Assembly: GCA_003242605.1 (NCBI GenBank) | Contig: QGUZ01000054.1 | Location: forward strand, 1 to 22,568 | Origin: Actinomycetota bacterium | GTDB taxonomy: Bacteria; Actinomycetota; Actinomycetes; Streptosporangiales; Streptosporangiaceae | Direction of reading: 5' to 3' | Length of the DNA stretch: 22,568 nt | Part shown: one piece after another, positions 7,545 through 14,220 of the stretch | Position numbering within the stretch: position 1 is the first letter of the stretch | Layout of the letters: each line of letters starts with the position of its first letter | The notes under the pieces: generated by a model | The model's database searches: none | Told to the model about the DNA's origin: nothing | The model's input: the letters and a program-made list of their open reading frames with translations, nothing else | Translations under genes and position numbers: made by a program

Positions 7545-7903
7545 GTTAAAACGGTTTGACCTGCGTATTTCCCAGGCCAGAGAGAACCTACCACGGATAC
7601 GTGTGCAAGGCACAGCATAGTATTCGCCGCACCGCGTCGGGCCACCTGAAACAGGCCGCCGGGCGTTGCCGTGACCGGCGCGCCGGCCGCGCGCCACCCC
7701 CGCCCGGGCGGCGCCCGCCCGAGGCGGCGATCACCGCCCTGTACCCCGGCCGGTACGGCGGCGCGCCGATGGGGCGGTTCCGGCGCGCGGCCTAAGGCCC
7801 GGTCCTGCGAATTTGCCCATACCGGGACGGATCGTTGGGTGTCCCTGAGGGTAGGGGAGTCATCCTGACGGGGAAGGCCCTTAGGGCGCCAGGGGGTGGT
7901 TAA
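7545..7903. other. Divergent spacer, tRNA / PP2C phosphatase
   Basis: A 359-base spacer with no gene. TAGGTT at 7585-7590 on the minus strand is a possible -10 for the tRNA, with TGTGCC 18 bases further upstream, which is weak. Close to the phosphatase start, CCCGGT/ACCGGG inverted halves and the palindrome GCCCTTAGGGC (7877-7887) precede its Shine-Dalgarno sequence. The middle (7640-7790) holds nothing recognisable. Confidence 0.45.
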
Positions 7904-9211
7904 GTGCTCGGCGAGCTGTTGAAGGCGAGCCAACTGTGCGATTTCGACCATCTCCCGGCGCTGATCGCGCGACACGCCGCGGCCGAGGGCCTGTGCGACG
8001 CCCGTATCTACCTCGCCGATCGGCAGCAGCAGGTGCTGCGGCTGCTGGGGGAGGGGCCGGACTGGTCCCCGGACGAGGAGGAGCTCGACATCGACGGCAC
8101 GCTCGCCGGGCTCGCCTTCCGCGAGGTGGAGATCGTCGGTCCGTACCGCACCGCGGCGGAGGCGGCGGCGGGCGAGCCGTTCCGCTTCTGGGTGCCGATC
8201 CTCAACGGCACCGAGCGCCTCGGCGTGCTGGAGGCCCGCTCGGCGCGCGACGACCGGCGGGTGCGGGAGCTGCTGTCGGGCCTCGCCTCGCTCGTCGGCA
8301 TGCTGATCGTCAGCAAGCGCATGCACAGCGACACCTACGCGCGGGTGACCCGCACCCGGGCGATGACCCTCGCCGCCGAGGTGCAGTGGCACCTGCTGCC
8401 GCCGCTCGCCTTCGCCAACGACCGGGTCACGATCGGGGCGGCGATCGAGCCCGCGTACGAGGTGGGCGGGGATGCGTTCTCCTACGCGGTGAGCGGGCGC
8501 ACCCTCTACCTGTCGATCTTCGACGCGATGGGGCACGACACCTCGGCCGGGCTCACCGCGAGCATCGCGATCGCGAGCTGGCGCGGCCACCGGCGCGCCG
8601 GCATGGGCCTCGCCGACATCAGCATGGCGATCCAGGAGGACGTCATCGCGCAGTTCGACGGGGAGCGGTACGTCACCGGCGTGCTGTCCCGCATCGACCT
8701 CGACACCGGCGAGCTGGTCTGGGTGAACCGCGGCCACCCGCCCCCGCTGCTGATCCGCGGCGGCCGCTGGGTGGACACGCTGGAGAGCGAGCCGGCGCTG
8801 CCGATGGGGCTGCGGCTGCCGGCGCGGCCGCGCGAGCACCGCCGCCGCCTCGAGCCGGGCGACCGGCTGCTGTACTACACCGACGGCATCACCGAGGCCC
8901 GCGACCCCGAGACCGGGGAGCCGTTCGGCATGGAGCGGTTCGTGCGGTTCATCGTGCGGCACGCCGCGAGCGGCCTCGCCGCCCCGGAGACGCTGCGGCG
9001 GCTGATGCAGGACATCCTGCGCCACCAGAGCGGGCGGCTCCAGGACGACGCGGCCGTGCTGATCGCCGAGTGGAAGGGCGACAGCTCCCAGATGACCTTC
9101 GACTCCGGGTACGGCCCGGGCGACGACGTCGCGGCGGGCGGCCTGGGCGTGGGCCCGGGCGGGCGCGGCCGCCGCGGGTCCGGCATCCGGCCGCCCGGAA
9201 CCAGGCGGTGA
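7904..9211 (+). CDS. GAF + SpoIIE-type PP2C serine phosphatase
   Basis: A 435-residue soluble protein. The N-terminal ~15-135 resembles a GAF sensor (RFWVPILNGTERLGVLEARS). Residues ~160-390 form a PPM/SpoIIE-type phosphatase with its metal aspartates: Asp190 in YEVGGDAF, Asp207 in IFDAMGHD, Asp327 in YYTDGITEAR, and Asp381/382 in LQDDAAVLI, plus GHPPPLLIR. Such enzymes dephosphorylate anti-sigma-factor antagonists and so release sigma factors. No kinase or STAS partner is adjacent; the only HATPase in the window is 8 kb away. GTG 7904 has a strong AGGGGGTGG seven bases upstream. The last ~45 residues are glycine/arginine-rich and probably disordered. A strong hairpin follows the stop. Confidence 0.93.
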   Translation: MLGELLKASQLCDFDHLPALIARHAAAEGLCDARIYLADRQQQVLRLLGEGPDWSPDEEELDIDGTLAGLAFREVEIVGPYRTAAEAAAGEPFRFWVPILNGTERLGVLEARSARDDRRVRELLSGLASLVGMLIVSKRMHSDTYARVTRTRAMTLAAEVQWHLLPPLAFANDRVTIGAAIEPAYEVGGDAFSYAVSGRTLYLSIFDAMGHDTSAGLTASIAIASWRGHRRAGMGLADISMAIQEDVIAQFDGERYVTGVLSRIDLDTGELVWVNRGHPPPLLIRGGRWVDTLESEPALPMGLRLPARPREHRRRLEPGDRLLYYTDGITEARDPETGEPFGMERFVRFIVRHAASGLAAPETLRRLMQDILRHQSGRLQDDAAVLIAEWKGDSSQMTFDSGYGPGDDVAAGGLGVGPGGRGRRGSGIRPPGTRR

Positions 9212-9216
9212 CCCGG

Positions 9217-9242
9217 CCGGGGTGCGGGGCGCCGCACCCCGG
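9217..9242 (+). terminator. Terminator hairpin after the PP2C gene
   Basis: CCGGGGTGCGG (9217-9227) pairs perfectly over 11 bases with CCGCACCCCGG (9232-9242) around a four-base GGCG loop. It begins five bases after the phosphatase stop, between convergent genes. There is no T-tract. Confidence 0.65.
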
Positions 9243-9274
9243 GTGGCCCGGCCCGCGCGTCCGGGCCGGCGCTC

Positions 9275-9306
9275 CCGGCCGGCGCCCGCCGGGGCGCTCT
9301 GGCCGG
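9275..9306 (-). terminator. Terminator-like hairpin after the hemerythrin-domain gene
   Basis: CCGGCC (9275-9280) pairs with GGCCGG (9301-9306), and inside it GCGCCC (9282-9287) pairs with GGGCGC (9292-9297) around a four-base loop. It lies directly downstream of the minus-strand gene ending at 9314. Confidence 0.45.
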
Positions 9307-9313
9307 GGCGGGG

Positions 9314-10096
9314 TCAGGAGCGCCGCTCGCCGCGGTCCTCGTCCGGCCGCGCCCTGCCCGGCCGCCGCGGCTTCGGCGCGTCCTCCGGGGTGTACTGGGC
9401 CAGGTCGTGGATGCCGAGGGACCGCTCCACGTCGGTGATCCGCGCGACGAGCCGGGCGAAGCCGTCGGGGCCCAGCCGGCGGGCCTCCTGCTCCTGCAGC
9501 CGCTCGCTGAGCTCCCGGAACTCCCGGGGCGGCGTGATCTCGCGGAACGCCGGGAAGATCTCGGTGTCCTCGCGGGCCTCGTGCGGCTGGTACATCCGGA
9601 TGAAGGTGGACAGCGTGCGCCGGATCCGGTCCCGGGCGCGTGCGTCGACCCGGCGGGCCGGGATCCGGTCGAGCGGCAGCAGCTCGGCGGTGAGGGCGCG
9701 ACCGGCCGCGTGCTGGGCGAGCAGCACGTCGATCGTGCGGACGTGCCTGCCGGCCCGGCGCAGCGCCGAGAACAGGTACCGCTCCTCGACGTGCTCGTGG
9801 TGGTCGTGGATGAGCGTGCGGACGATGCTCGCCGCGGTGCCGAGCTCCTCGAGCGGGACCGCGTCGCCACGCTTGATCCGCCGGATCGCCTCCCGGTAGA
9901 CGAGCAGGACCCGGTTGAGCAGGCCGTGCTCGCGCATGAGGTCCTCCGGCGGGCTGAGCGGCAGCTCCCGCTCCGCCCGCGCCGCCGCCCCGCCCGATAC
10001 GCCCTCCACGAGGGCGACGAGCCCGCCGCCCGCCGCCGCGGCCGTGGTCAACCCGACGAGCCGCCGCCGGTCCAGCCGTACATCCGAAACAGCCAC
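9314..10096 (-). CDS. Exported hemerythrin-domain protein
   Basis: A 260-residue protein. Residues 9-31 have an arginine run followed by a hydrophobic stretch (DRRRLVGLTTAAAAGGGLVAL), resembling a twin-arginine signal. The mature part has hemerythrin-type ligands in order: His57 (MREHGLL), His100 and Glu104 (HDHHEHVEERYLF), His129 (LLAQHAAGR), and His172 with Asp177 (QPHEAREDTEIFP). These bind a di-iron centre in family members that carry or sense oxygen or handle nitric oxide. The C-terminus is basic and proline-rich. GTG 10096 was chosen because GGGAG lies five bases upstream; the longer open frame to 10189 has poor codon use. It probably acts outside the membrane. Function beyond iron and oxygen binding is unknown. 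Confidence 0.88.
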   Translation of the reverse strand: MAVSDVRLDRRRLVGLTTAAAAGGGLVALVEGVSGGAAARAERELPLSPPEDLMREHGLLNRVLLVYREAIRRIKRGDAVPLEELGTAASIVRTLIHDHHEHVEERYLFSALRRAGRHVRTIDVLLAQHAAGRALTAELLPLDRIPARRVDARARDRIRRTLSTFIRMYQPHEAREDTEIFPAFREITPPREFRELSERLQEQEARRLGPDGFARLVARITDVERSLGIHDLAQYTPEDAPKPRRPGRARPDEDRGERRS

Positions 10097-10282
10097 AGTC
10101 ACTCCCGTGTGTAGTTGATCGACCACGAGGAGTGTAGGCCGGGAGAATTCGGGCGTCTCATCGCCACGCCCGGCGCATTGTGCGGCCATTGGTTGCTTGA
10201 TTGAAACTTTGAGGCCTATGTGGTGAGTGCGGGCTCAGGTACGGTTGGGACATCGGCGGAGGCCGGGCAGACTTCTATGCGG

Positions 10283-10339
10283 CCCCTGCGGGCCGGTCCG
10301 GCCGCTTGCGTGAGGCGGCCGATCGCACGCCCGCAGGGG
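10283..10339 (-). terminator. Nested stem-loop
   Basis: CCCCTGCGGGC (10283-10293) pairs perfectly with GCCCGCAGGGG (10329-10339). Within the loop CGGCCGC (10299-10305) pairs with GCGGCCG (10315-10321). It is second in line after the patatin gene, so it may be a back-up terminator. Confidence 0.45.
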
Positions 10340-10362
10340 GTCCCGGTCGCGGCTCGCGGTGC

Positions 10363-10423
10363 GGCCCGTGCGCCCGCGGCCGCGCCGGACGCCACGGCCC
10401 GGCGGTCGGCGGGCGCACGGGCC
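10363..10423 (-). terminator. 15-bp stem-loop after the patatin gene
   Basis: GGCCCGTGCGCCCGC (10363-10377) is perfectly inverted as GCGGGCGCACGGGCC (10409-10423) with a 31-base GC-rich loop. It starts 8 bases past the patatin stop on the minus strand. Confidence 0.55.
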
Positions 10424-10430
10424 CGGCCGG

Positions 10431-11288
10431 TCACTCCGCCTCGGGCTTCCACACCTTCCGCACGTCGTCGGCGAGCGAGGCCGCCTGCCGCAGGCCGGCG
10501 TGGAAGGCGGGCCCCCACAGGGCGGGGTCGAGCACGTTCACGCCGAAGACGGCGCGGGCCTCCTCGTCGGGGGCGACGCCGAGCACGCGGGCGTCGCCGA
10601 GCGCCTCCAGCTCGGACCGGGCCCGCTCGCGCGGCCAGAGCGCGGCGAGCGGCTCCAGGATCACCACCGACGAGGCCCCGGCGGCGAGGTCGGCGTTGAC
10701 CGGCGAGCGCACGCCGCCGTCGATGTACCGGCCGTCCCCGATCGTCACCGGGGGCACGAAGCCGGGGACGGCGCAGCTCGACGCCACCGCCAGCACCAGC
10801 GGCACCCCCGAGTCCTTGTCCCAGACGACGAACTCGCCGGTGTGCGCGTCCACGCAGGTGATCTTGAGCGGGCGGTCCGGCCACCGGTGGATGGGCAGCC
10901 GCTCGAAGACCTTGCGGGCGCGCTCCTCGCTCGGCACGTTGCGCGCGGCGAGGGCGAGCTCGCCGATCCGGCGCCGGGCCTCCTTCGGCTCGAGCGAAGG
11001 GTCGAAGAGGATGCCGAAGGCGGCGGTGATCTGCTGCGGGTCGGGGCCGGGCCCGAGGGCGTCCCGGTCCGTCCCGGCCGCGGCGTTGGCCGCGATCTGG
11101 GTCTCGATCGCCTGCTCCAGATCGGCCCCGGTGGCCACGAGGGCGCCGACGACCGAGCCGGCCGAGGTTCCGACGATGAGGTCGGCATCGGAGAGGTCGA
11201 CGCCCTCCCGCATCAGGCCGTGGATCACCCCGACCTCCCAGGCGATTCCGGCCACCCCGCCGCCGCCGAGGACCAGTGCCTTGCTCAT
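10431..11288 (-). CDS. Patatin-like phospholipase / acyl hydrolase
   Basis: A 285-residue patatin-family hydrolase with all family landmarks: the glycine-rich oxyanion loop GGGGVAG at 8-14, the nucleophile Ser42 in GTSAGS, and the dyad aspartate Asp190 in YIDGGV, which follows the FVPPVTIGDG strand. Members hydrolyse acyl esters of phospholipids or other lipids. There is no signal peptide, so it is probably cytosolic or peripheral. The start at ATG 11288 has GGAGG five bases upstream; GTG 11294 would overlap that site. Divergent from the PGPGW gene and followed by tandem stem-loops. The natural substrate is unknown. Confidence 0.93.
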   Translation of the reverse strand: MSKALVLGGGGVAGIAWEVGVIHGLMREGVDLSDADLIVGTSAGSVVGALVATGADLEQAIETQIAANAAAGTDRDALGPGPDPQQITAAFGILFDPSLEPKEARRRIGELALAARNVPSEERARKVFERLPIHRWPDRPLKITCVDAHTGEFVVWDKDSGVPLVLAVASSCAVPGFVPPVTIGDGRYIDGGVRSPVNADLAAGASSVVILEPLAALWPRERARSELEALGDARVLGVAPDEEARAVFGVNVLDPALWGPAFHAGLRQAASLADDVRKVWKPEAE

Positions 11289-11408
11289 GCCCACCTCCGC
11301 CGTAGAACAATGCTCGGTGAGCCAGCCTAGGCGACCCCTTGGTCCACGGACAGTCCTCCTCGCCTTCTATGCTGTGACCGGCGGGAACGGACCGACGGGG
11401 GCGGCGGC

Positions 11409-11876
11409 TTGGGAGATGGGCGACAGCGCGGCACGGCGCCGCGGACAGAGGAACGGCCGGTTTCACGCGATGGGGGAGGCGGCATCAAACGGCGGACGGC
11501 CCTGAGACGCTGGCGTGACGCCGTGCGGGCCACTCCCGCCGGGCGTCTCACCCTGAAGATCGTCATCGGCGTGATCGGCACGGCGATGGTGATCGGCGGC
11601 CTGATCATGGTGCCCTTCCCCGGCCCCGGCTGGCTGGTGGTCTTCGCCGGGCTGGCGGTGCTCGCGACCGAGTTCGCCTGGGCGCATCACGTGCTGGAGT
11701 TCGGCAAGAGGCTGCTCGGTGTGTGGACACGGTGGCTCATGCGGCAGAGCTGGCCCGTGCGCATCCTCGTCTCCGCGGTCACGTTCGCCATCGCTGCGGC
11801 GATCGTGTGGGCGTCGGTGTGGCTGACGCTCGGCGTCAACCTCGTGGTGGAGGGGCTCCGGTTCGTGAGCCGGTGA
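11409..11876 (+). CDS. PGPGW-motif membrane protein (TIGR02611-like), start uncertain
   Basis: A small membrane protein with the PFPGPGW signature between a first hydrophobic helix (TLKIVIGVIGTAMVIGGLIM) and LVVFAGLAVLATEFAWA. A further hydrophobic segment lies near the C-terminus (VTFAIAAAIVWASVWLTL). The family is widespread in actinobacteria and has no established function. The open frame begins at TTG 11409, but its first 25 codons show poor codon use. A good GGGGGAGG at 11472-11479 sits four bases before ATC 11484, in a position matching the usual family N-terminus. CTG 11502 and GTG 11523 are the other in-frame options. No ATG lies in frame before the first helix. Divergent from the patatin gene and convergent with the GroES-like gene. 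Confidence 0.75.
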   Translation: MGDGRQRGTAPRTEERPVSRDGGGGIKRRTALRRWRDAVRATPAGRLTLKIVIGVIGTAMVIGGLIMVPFPGPGWLVVFAGLAVLATEFAWAHHVLEFGKRLLGVWTRWLMRQSWPVRILVSAVTFAIAAAIVWASVWLTLGVNLVVEGLRFVSR

Positions 11877-11886
11877 GGTCGGCCGG

Positions 11887-11913
11887 GGGCGGATCGCCCA
11901 GGGCGCTCCGCCC
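11887..11913. terminator. Stem-loop between PGPGW and GroES-like genes
   Basis: GGGCGGA (11887-11893) pairs with TCCGCCC (11907-11913), 10 bases after the PGPGW stop, in the spacer between convergent genes. Moderate strength, no T-tract. Confidence 0.35.
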
Positions 11914-12026
11914 ACTGCATCCCCGGACGCCGCGTTGCCGGGTCGCCGCATCCCGGGCGCCGGAGGTCGCCCGTGGAGTGCCCGCGGGCCGCCCGTGGAC
12001 GCTGCACCCCGGCCAGTGACCGGCCC

Positions 12027-12347
12027 CTACAGGTAGAGGCCGGTGCCGTGGTCGGTGTGCTGGGTGGCGATGGCGTGCAGGTCACGCTCGCGCATCACGA
12101 GGTAGACCTCACCGTGGATCTCCACCTCGTACTGATCCTCGGGGTTGAACAGGACCTTGTCCCCGACCTTCACCTGCCGGGCGCCGGCGCCCACGCCGCA
12201 GACCAGGCCCCAGGTGAGGCGGTTCGCCATCTTGACCGTGGCAGGAATGACGATGCCCGAAGTGCTCCGCCGCTCCTCCGGGTCGCGCTCGACCTTGATC
12301 ATGACACGGTCGTGGAGCATCTGTATCTCGAACTTCGGTTCTGTCAC
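12027..12347 (-). CDS. GroES-like co-chaperone paralogue
   Basis: A 106-residue protein with the GroES fold signature. LHDRVMIKVERDPEE is the first strand and matches the LHDRVIVKR of GroES. SGIVIPATVK follows where GroES has its mobile loop (GIVL). GLVCGVGAG, VKVGDKVLFNPEDQYEVEI and VMRERDLHAI complete the domain. GroES forms the heptameric lid of the GroEL cage. No groEL is adjacent, so this is a stand-alone paralogue, and whether it docks on GroEL is unknown. GTG 12347 has no Shine-Dalgarno sequence; TAAACT ends six bases before it, consistent with a leaderless transcript. It converges with the PGPGW gene. Confidence 0.88.
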   Translation of the reverse strand: MTEPKFEIQMLHDRVMIKVERDPEERRSTSGIVIPATVKMANRLTWGLVCGVGAGARQVKVGDKVLFNPEDQYEVEIHGEVYLVMRERDLHAIATQHTDHGTGLYL

Positions 12348-12353
12348 GCTGGA

Positions 12354-12359
12354 AGTTTA
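12354..12359 (-). promoter_or_regulatory. Leaderless-type -10 of the GroES-like gene
   Basis: TAAACT on the minus strand fits the TANNNT pattern. Exactly six bases separate it from the GTG start, placing transcription start at or next to the start codon. No good -35 is visible. Confidence 0.4.
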
Positions 12360-12631
12360 AGTGGCCGGGCGGCCATCGTGGGGAGGGGTCGGCGGCGACT
12401 GCGTTCGCCCGGGCACGGTACGGAGTCGGTCCCGGGCCTGCGGCCCGCCTCGCCCGCCGGGCGGCGCACCGGCGCGCGGCCCGGCCCGGCTCGGCGCGGC
12501 CGTGTCCGGCGGCGATCGGCGGCCTGCGGGCGCGTGCCGCCGTCACGGTCCGGCTACGGCCGGTGCCGTACGGTGATCGCCCGCCGGGGCGGTACGGCGC
12601 AGCCGGGGCGGCCTTGCCCGATCGTCTCACC

Positions 12632-12660
12632 TTGCTGACCTTTTCCTCCCGCCCTAGGCG
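12632..12660 (+). promoter_or_regulatory. Candidate promoter of the coiled-coil membrane protein
   Basis: TTGCTG (12632-12637) and TAGGCG (12655-12660) are separated by 17 bases, in the least GC-rich part of the spacer. Transcription would start near 12667, giving a leader of about 155 bases to ATG 12823. Confidence 0.35.
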
Positions 12661-12822
12661 AGTTGCGAGGATGCTGGTTCCATAGGGAGCACCAGTGTCG
12701 CGGCGGGCACGGGAGGCGTATTGGTCCACCGGGGCGAGGCACACCCCCACGCACCTCACCACACCACCGGATCGCCGGGACGCCGGCCGTCTGAGGCGCG
12801 GCTCCGTGGAAACACATCCGTC

Positions 12823-13983
12823 ATGGGGCAGTGCGCGAACGTCCGCTATCTCGACCGGATTCCGGCGAAGGGCATGTTCGTCGTGGGCGCCGACGTCGTG
12901 CCCGGCCGCTACGTGTGCCGCACGCCCGGCAACGGCCGCTGGATCCGCTACCCGGGCGGGAACGGCGCCCCGGTGGCGGGGCGGCCGGAGACGCCCGGCG
13001 AGGCCGAGGTCGTGATCGAGAGCGGCGACGTCGCGTTCCAGACCCACATGCCGGGCGACTGGCTCCGCGTGGGCGCGCCCGGCACCGAGGACCTCGACGA
13101 CGGCGGGGTCCGCCCGGTGGTCGACCCCGACCTCGACCCCGATCTCGCCGCCCGGCTGCGGTCCCGGCCCGACCTGCTGCGCCACGTCCGCACCGGCGCG
13201 CCGTGGCCCGGCGAGCGGGCGCGGCCGTACGGGGGCGACTGGCTGCGCCTCACCGTGCTCGCCCTGCTCACCGTCTTCATGCTCGGCGGCGCGGCCGGCG
13301 TGGACCTCTCCCCGCTCGTCTTCCTCGTCGTCGCCGCCGCCGGGGCCGCCGGGTACGGCCTGCGGCTCGGCCTGTGGCACCGCCGGTTCGGCGCGCTCAC
13401 CGAGGCGGCGAAGGCGAACCCCGACCGGTTCTGCCTGCCCGGGGACCTCGACGAGAACGGCCGCGCGCTGCTCGCCCGCGCCCAGGAGGCGATCCGCCGG
13501 GTGCAGGAGTCCGAGGTGGCCCGCGCCGGGCTGCTCGAGCCCGGCGAGAACGCGGTCACCCTGCCCCGGCAGGAGTGGCAGATCGCCAAGACGCTGCGCA
13601 AGGTCGCGCAGCTGCGCGAGGACCAGCGCCGGCTGCTCGCCGAGGAGGTGACCCCGCAGGCGGAGGAGGCGCTGCGCCCGCTGCGCAAGGCCCTCGACGA
13701 CGTCGAGGCCTCGGTCGCCGCCCGGGTGGCGGCGCTCGAGCGCTACGCGGAGCGCACCGCCGAGGCGGACGCCGCCTACCGGGCGCACGCCCAGGTCGCG
13801 CGGGTCGCCGACCGGGCCGCCGAGTACCAGGACCTGCTCGCCGAGACCGTCGCCGACGAGCTCGCCGTCGCCGAGATCGACCGCCTCGCCCGCAACGCGG
13901 CGGAGCTGAAGAAGGCGCTGCAGGAGAGCCTGCAGGCGGCCCAGCAGGCGGCCGTGGAGCTGCCCCGGCCCGACGAGCCCTGA
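12823..13983 (+). CDS. Unknown two-helix membrane protein with C-terminal coiled coil
   Basis: A 386-residue protein of unknown function. Residues ~1-85 form a small beta-rich domain with VGADVVPGRYVCRTPG, resembling the VG-D-xPG-Y strand motif of small domains in actinobacterial surface proteins. Residues 86-138 are an acidic linker. Two hydrophobic helices (about 141-159 and 163-183), separated by three polar residues, form a membrane hairpin. Residues ~210-378 are highly charged, alanine/glutamate/arginine-rich and strongly helical, compatible with a long coiled coil. There is no signal peptide, so with a hairpin topology both ends would lie in the cytoplasm. ATG 12823 lacks a clear Shine-Dalgarno sequence; TTG 12721 is the alternative. 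A strong terminator follows. It could be a scaffold or envelope-associated protein, but the sequence does not show this. Confidence 0.8.
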   Translation: MGQCANVRYLDRIPAKGMFVVGADVVPGRYVCRTPGNGRWIRYPGGNGAPVAGRPETPGEAEVVIESGDVAFQTHMPGDWLRVGAPGTEDLDDGGVRPVVDPDLDPDLAARLRSRPDLLRHVRTGAPWPGERARPYGGDWLRLTVLALLTVFMLGGAAGVDLSPLVFLVVAAAGAAGYGLRLGLWHRRFGALTEAAKANPDRFCLPGDLDENGRALLARAQEAIRRVQESEVARAGLLEPGENAVTLPRQEWQIAKTLRKVAQLREDQRRLLAEEVTPQAEEALRPLRKALDDVEASVAARVAALERYAERTAEADAAYRAHAQVARVADRAAEYQDLLAETVADELAVAEIDRLARNAAELKKALQESLQAAQQAAVELPRPDEP

Positions 13984-13987
13984 GAGA

Positions 13988-14018
13988 CCGCCCCGGCCCG
14001 GGACCGGGGCCGGGGCGG
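13988..14018 (+). terminator. Terminator hairpin after the coiled-coil protein
   Basis: CCGCCCCGGCCC (13988-13999) pairs perfectly over 12 bases with GGGCCGGGGCGG (14007-14018) around a seven-base loop, four bases after the stop. A smaller second hairpin, GGACGCC/GGCGTCC (14017-14023 with 14034-14040), follows. Confidence 0.65.
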
Positions 14019-14044
14019 ACGCCGCTTCGGATCGGCGTCCCGGC

Positions 14045-14116
14045 GAACGTGCGCCTGCACGTGCAGCGGTAAGTGAATCGGCACGGGCATCGGCACGTGA
14101 ATCCGCATGTGCCCGA
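14045..14116. repeat. 12-bp tandem repeat array A, six units
   Basis: Six consecutive degenerate 12-base units with exact phase: GAACGTGCGCCT, GCACGTGCAGCG, GTAAGTGAATCG, GCACGGGCATCG, GCACGTGAATCC, GCATGTGCCCGA. The consensus is close to GCACGTGMATCG. It contains the palindrome CTGCACGTGCAG (14055-14066). It lies between two convergent genes, after the terminator of the coiled-coil gene. Either strand would translate as a Val/His-Pro/His tetrapeptide-like repeat, but both frames are short and lack gene-like surroundings. Confidence 0.65.
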
Positions 14117-14140
14117 GGGAGCGCCCCGGGGCACATGCGG
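14103..14140. terminator. 12-bp stem-loop at the edge of array A
   Basis: CCGCATGTGCCC (14103-14114) is perfectly inverted as GGGCACATGCGG (14129-14140) around a 14-base loop. The left arm is the last unit of repeat array A. It lies about 80 bases downstream of the minus-strand helicase-associated gene, so it may be its terminator. Confidence 0.5.
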
Positions 14141-14220
14141 TGGCCGGGGAACGAAGTCCTGGGCTGTCGGGGATCTCGTGGGGCTCTCGTGGGGATACGG
14201 CGTGCGGTCCGGTGCGCGGC

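Larger units (their letters stand above)
10097..10430. other. Spacer with tandem stem-loops
   Basis: A 334-base gene-free spacer between two minus-strand genes. The part near the hemerythrin gene (10120-10230) is less GC-rich and should hold its promoter; TACACT around 10131-10136 on the minus strand is a weak -10 candidate. The part nearer the patatin stop holds the stem-loops at 10283-10339 and 10363-10423. Confidence 0.5.
12348..12822. other. Divergent spacer, GroES-like / coiled-coil membrane protein
   Basis: A 475-base spacer with the GroES-like -10 at its left edge and a candidate promoter for the rightward gene at 12632-12660. The middle is GC-rich with many short inverted repeats and no frame of coding quality. 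The extra 34 codons upstream of ATG 12823 (from TTG 12721, which has a GGGAGG five bases before it) show weak codon bias and are probably leader, though translation from there cannot be excluded. Confidence 0.5.

Noticed and set aside
7535..9025. 496-residue minus-strand frame opposite the PP2C gene
   Set aside because: Antisense shadow; the sense strand has complete phosphatase motifs, and this frame also overlaps the tRNA.
12721..12822. 34-residue extension of the coiled-coil protein from TTG
   Set aside because: It has a good upstream GGGAGG, but codon bias is weak and the stretch is His/Pro-rich. Kept only as an alternative start.
12109..14136. 675-residue minus-strand open frame across the coiled-coil protein
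   Set aside because: It spans a spacer and two real genes, has no family signal and reads as low-complexity repeats typical of antisense GC-rich frames.
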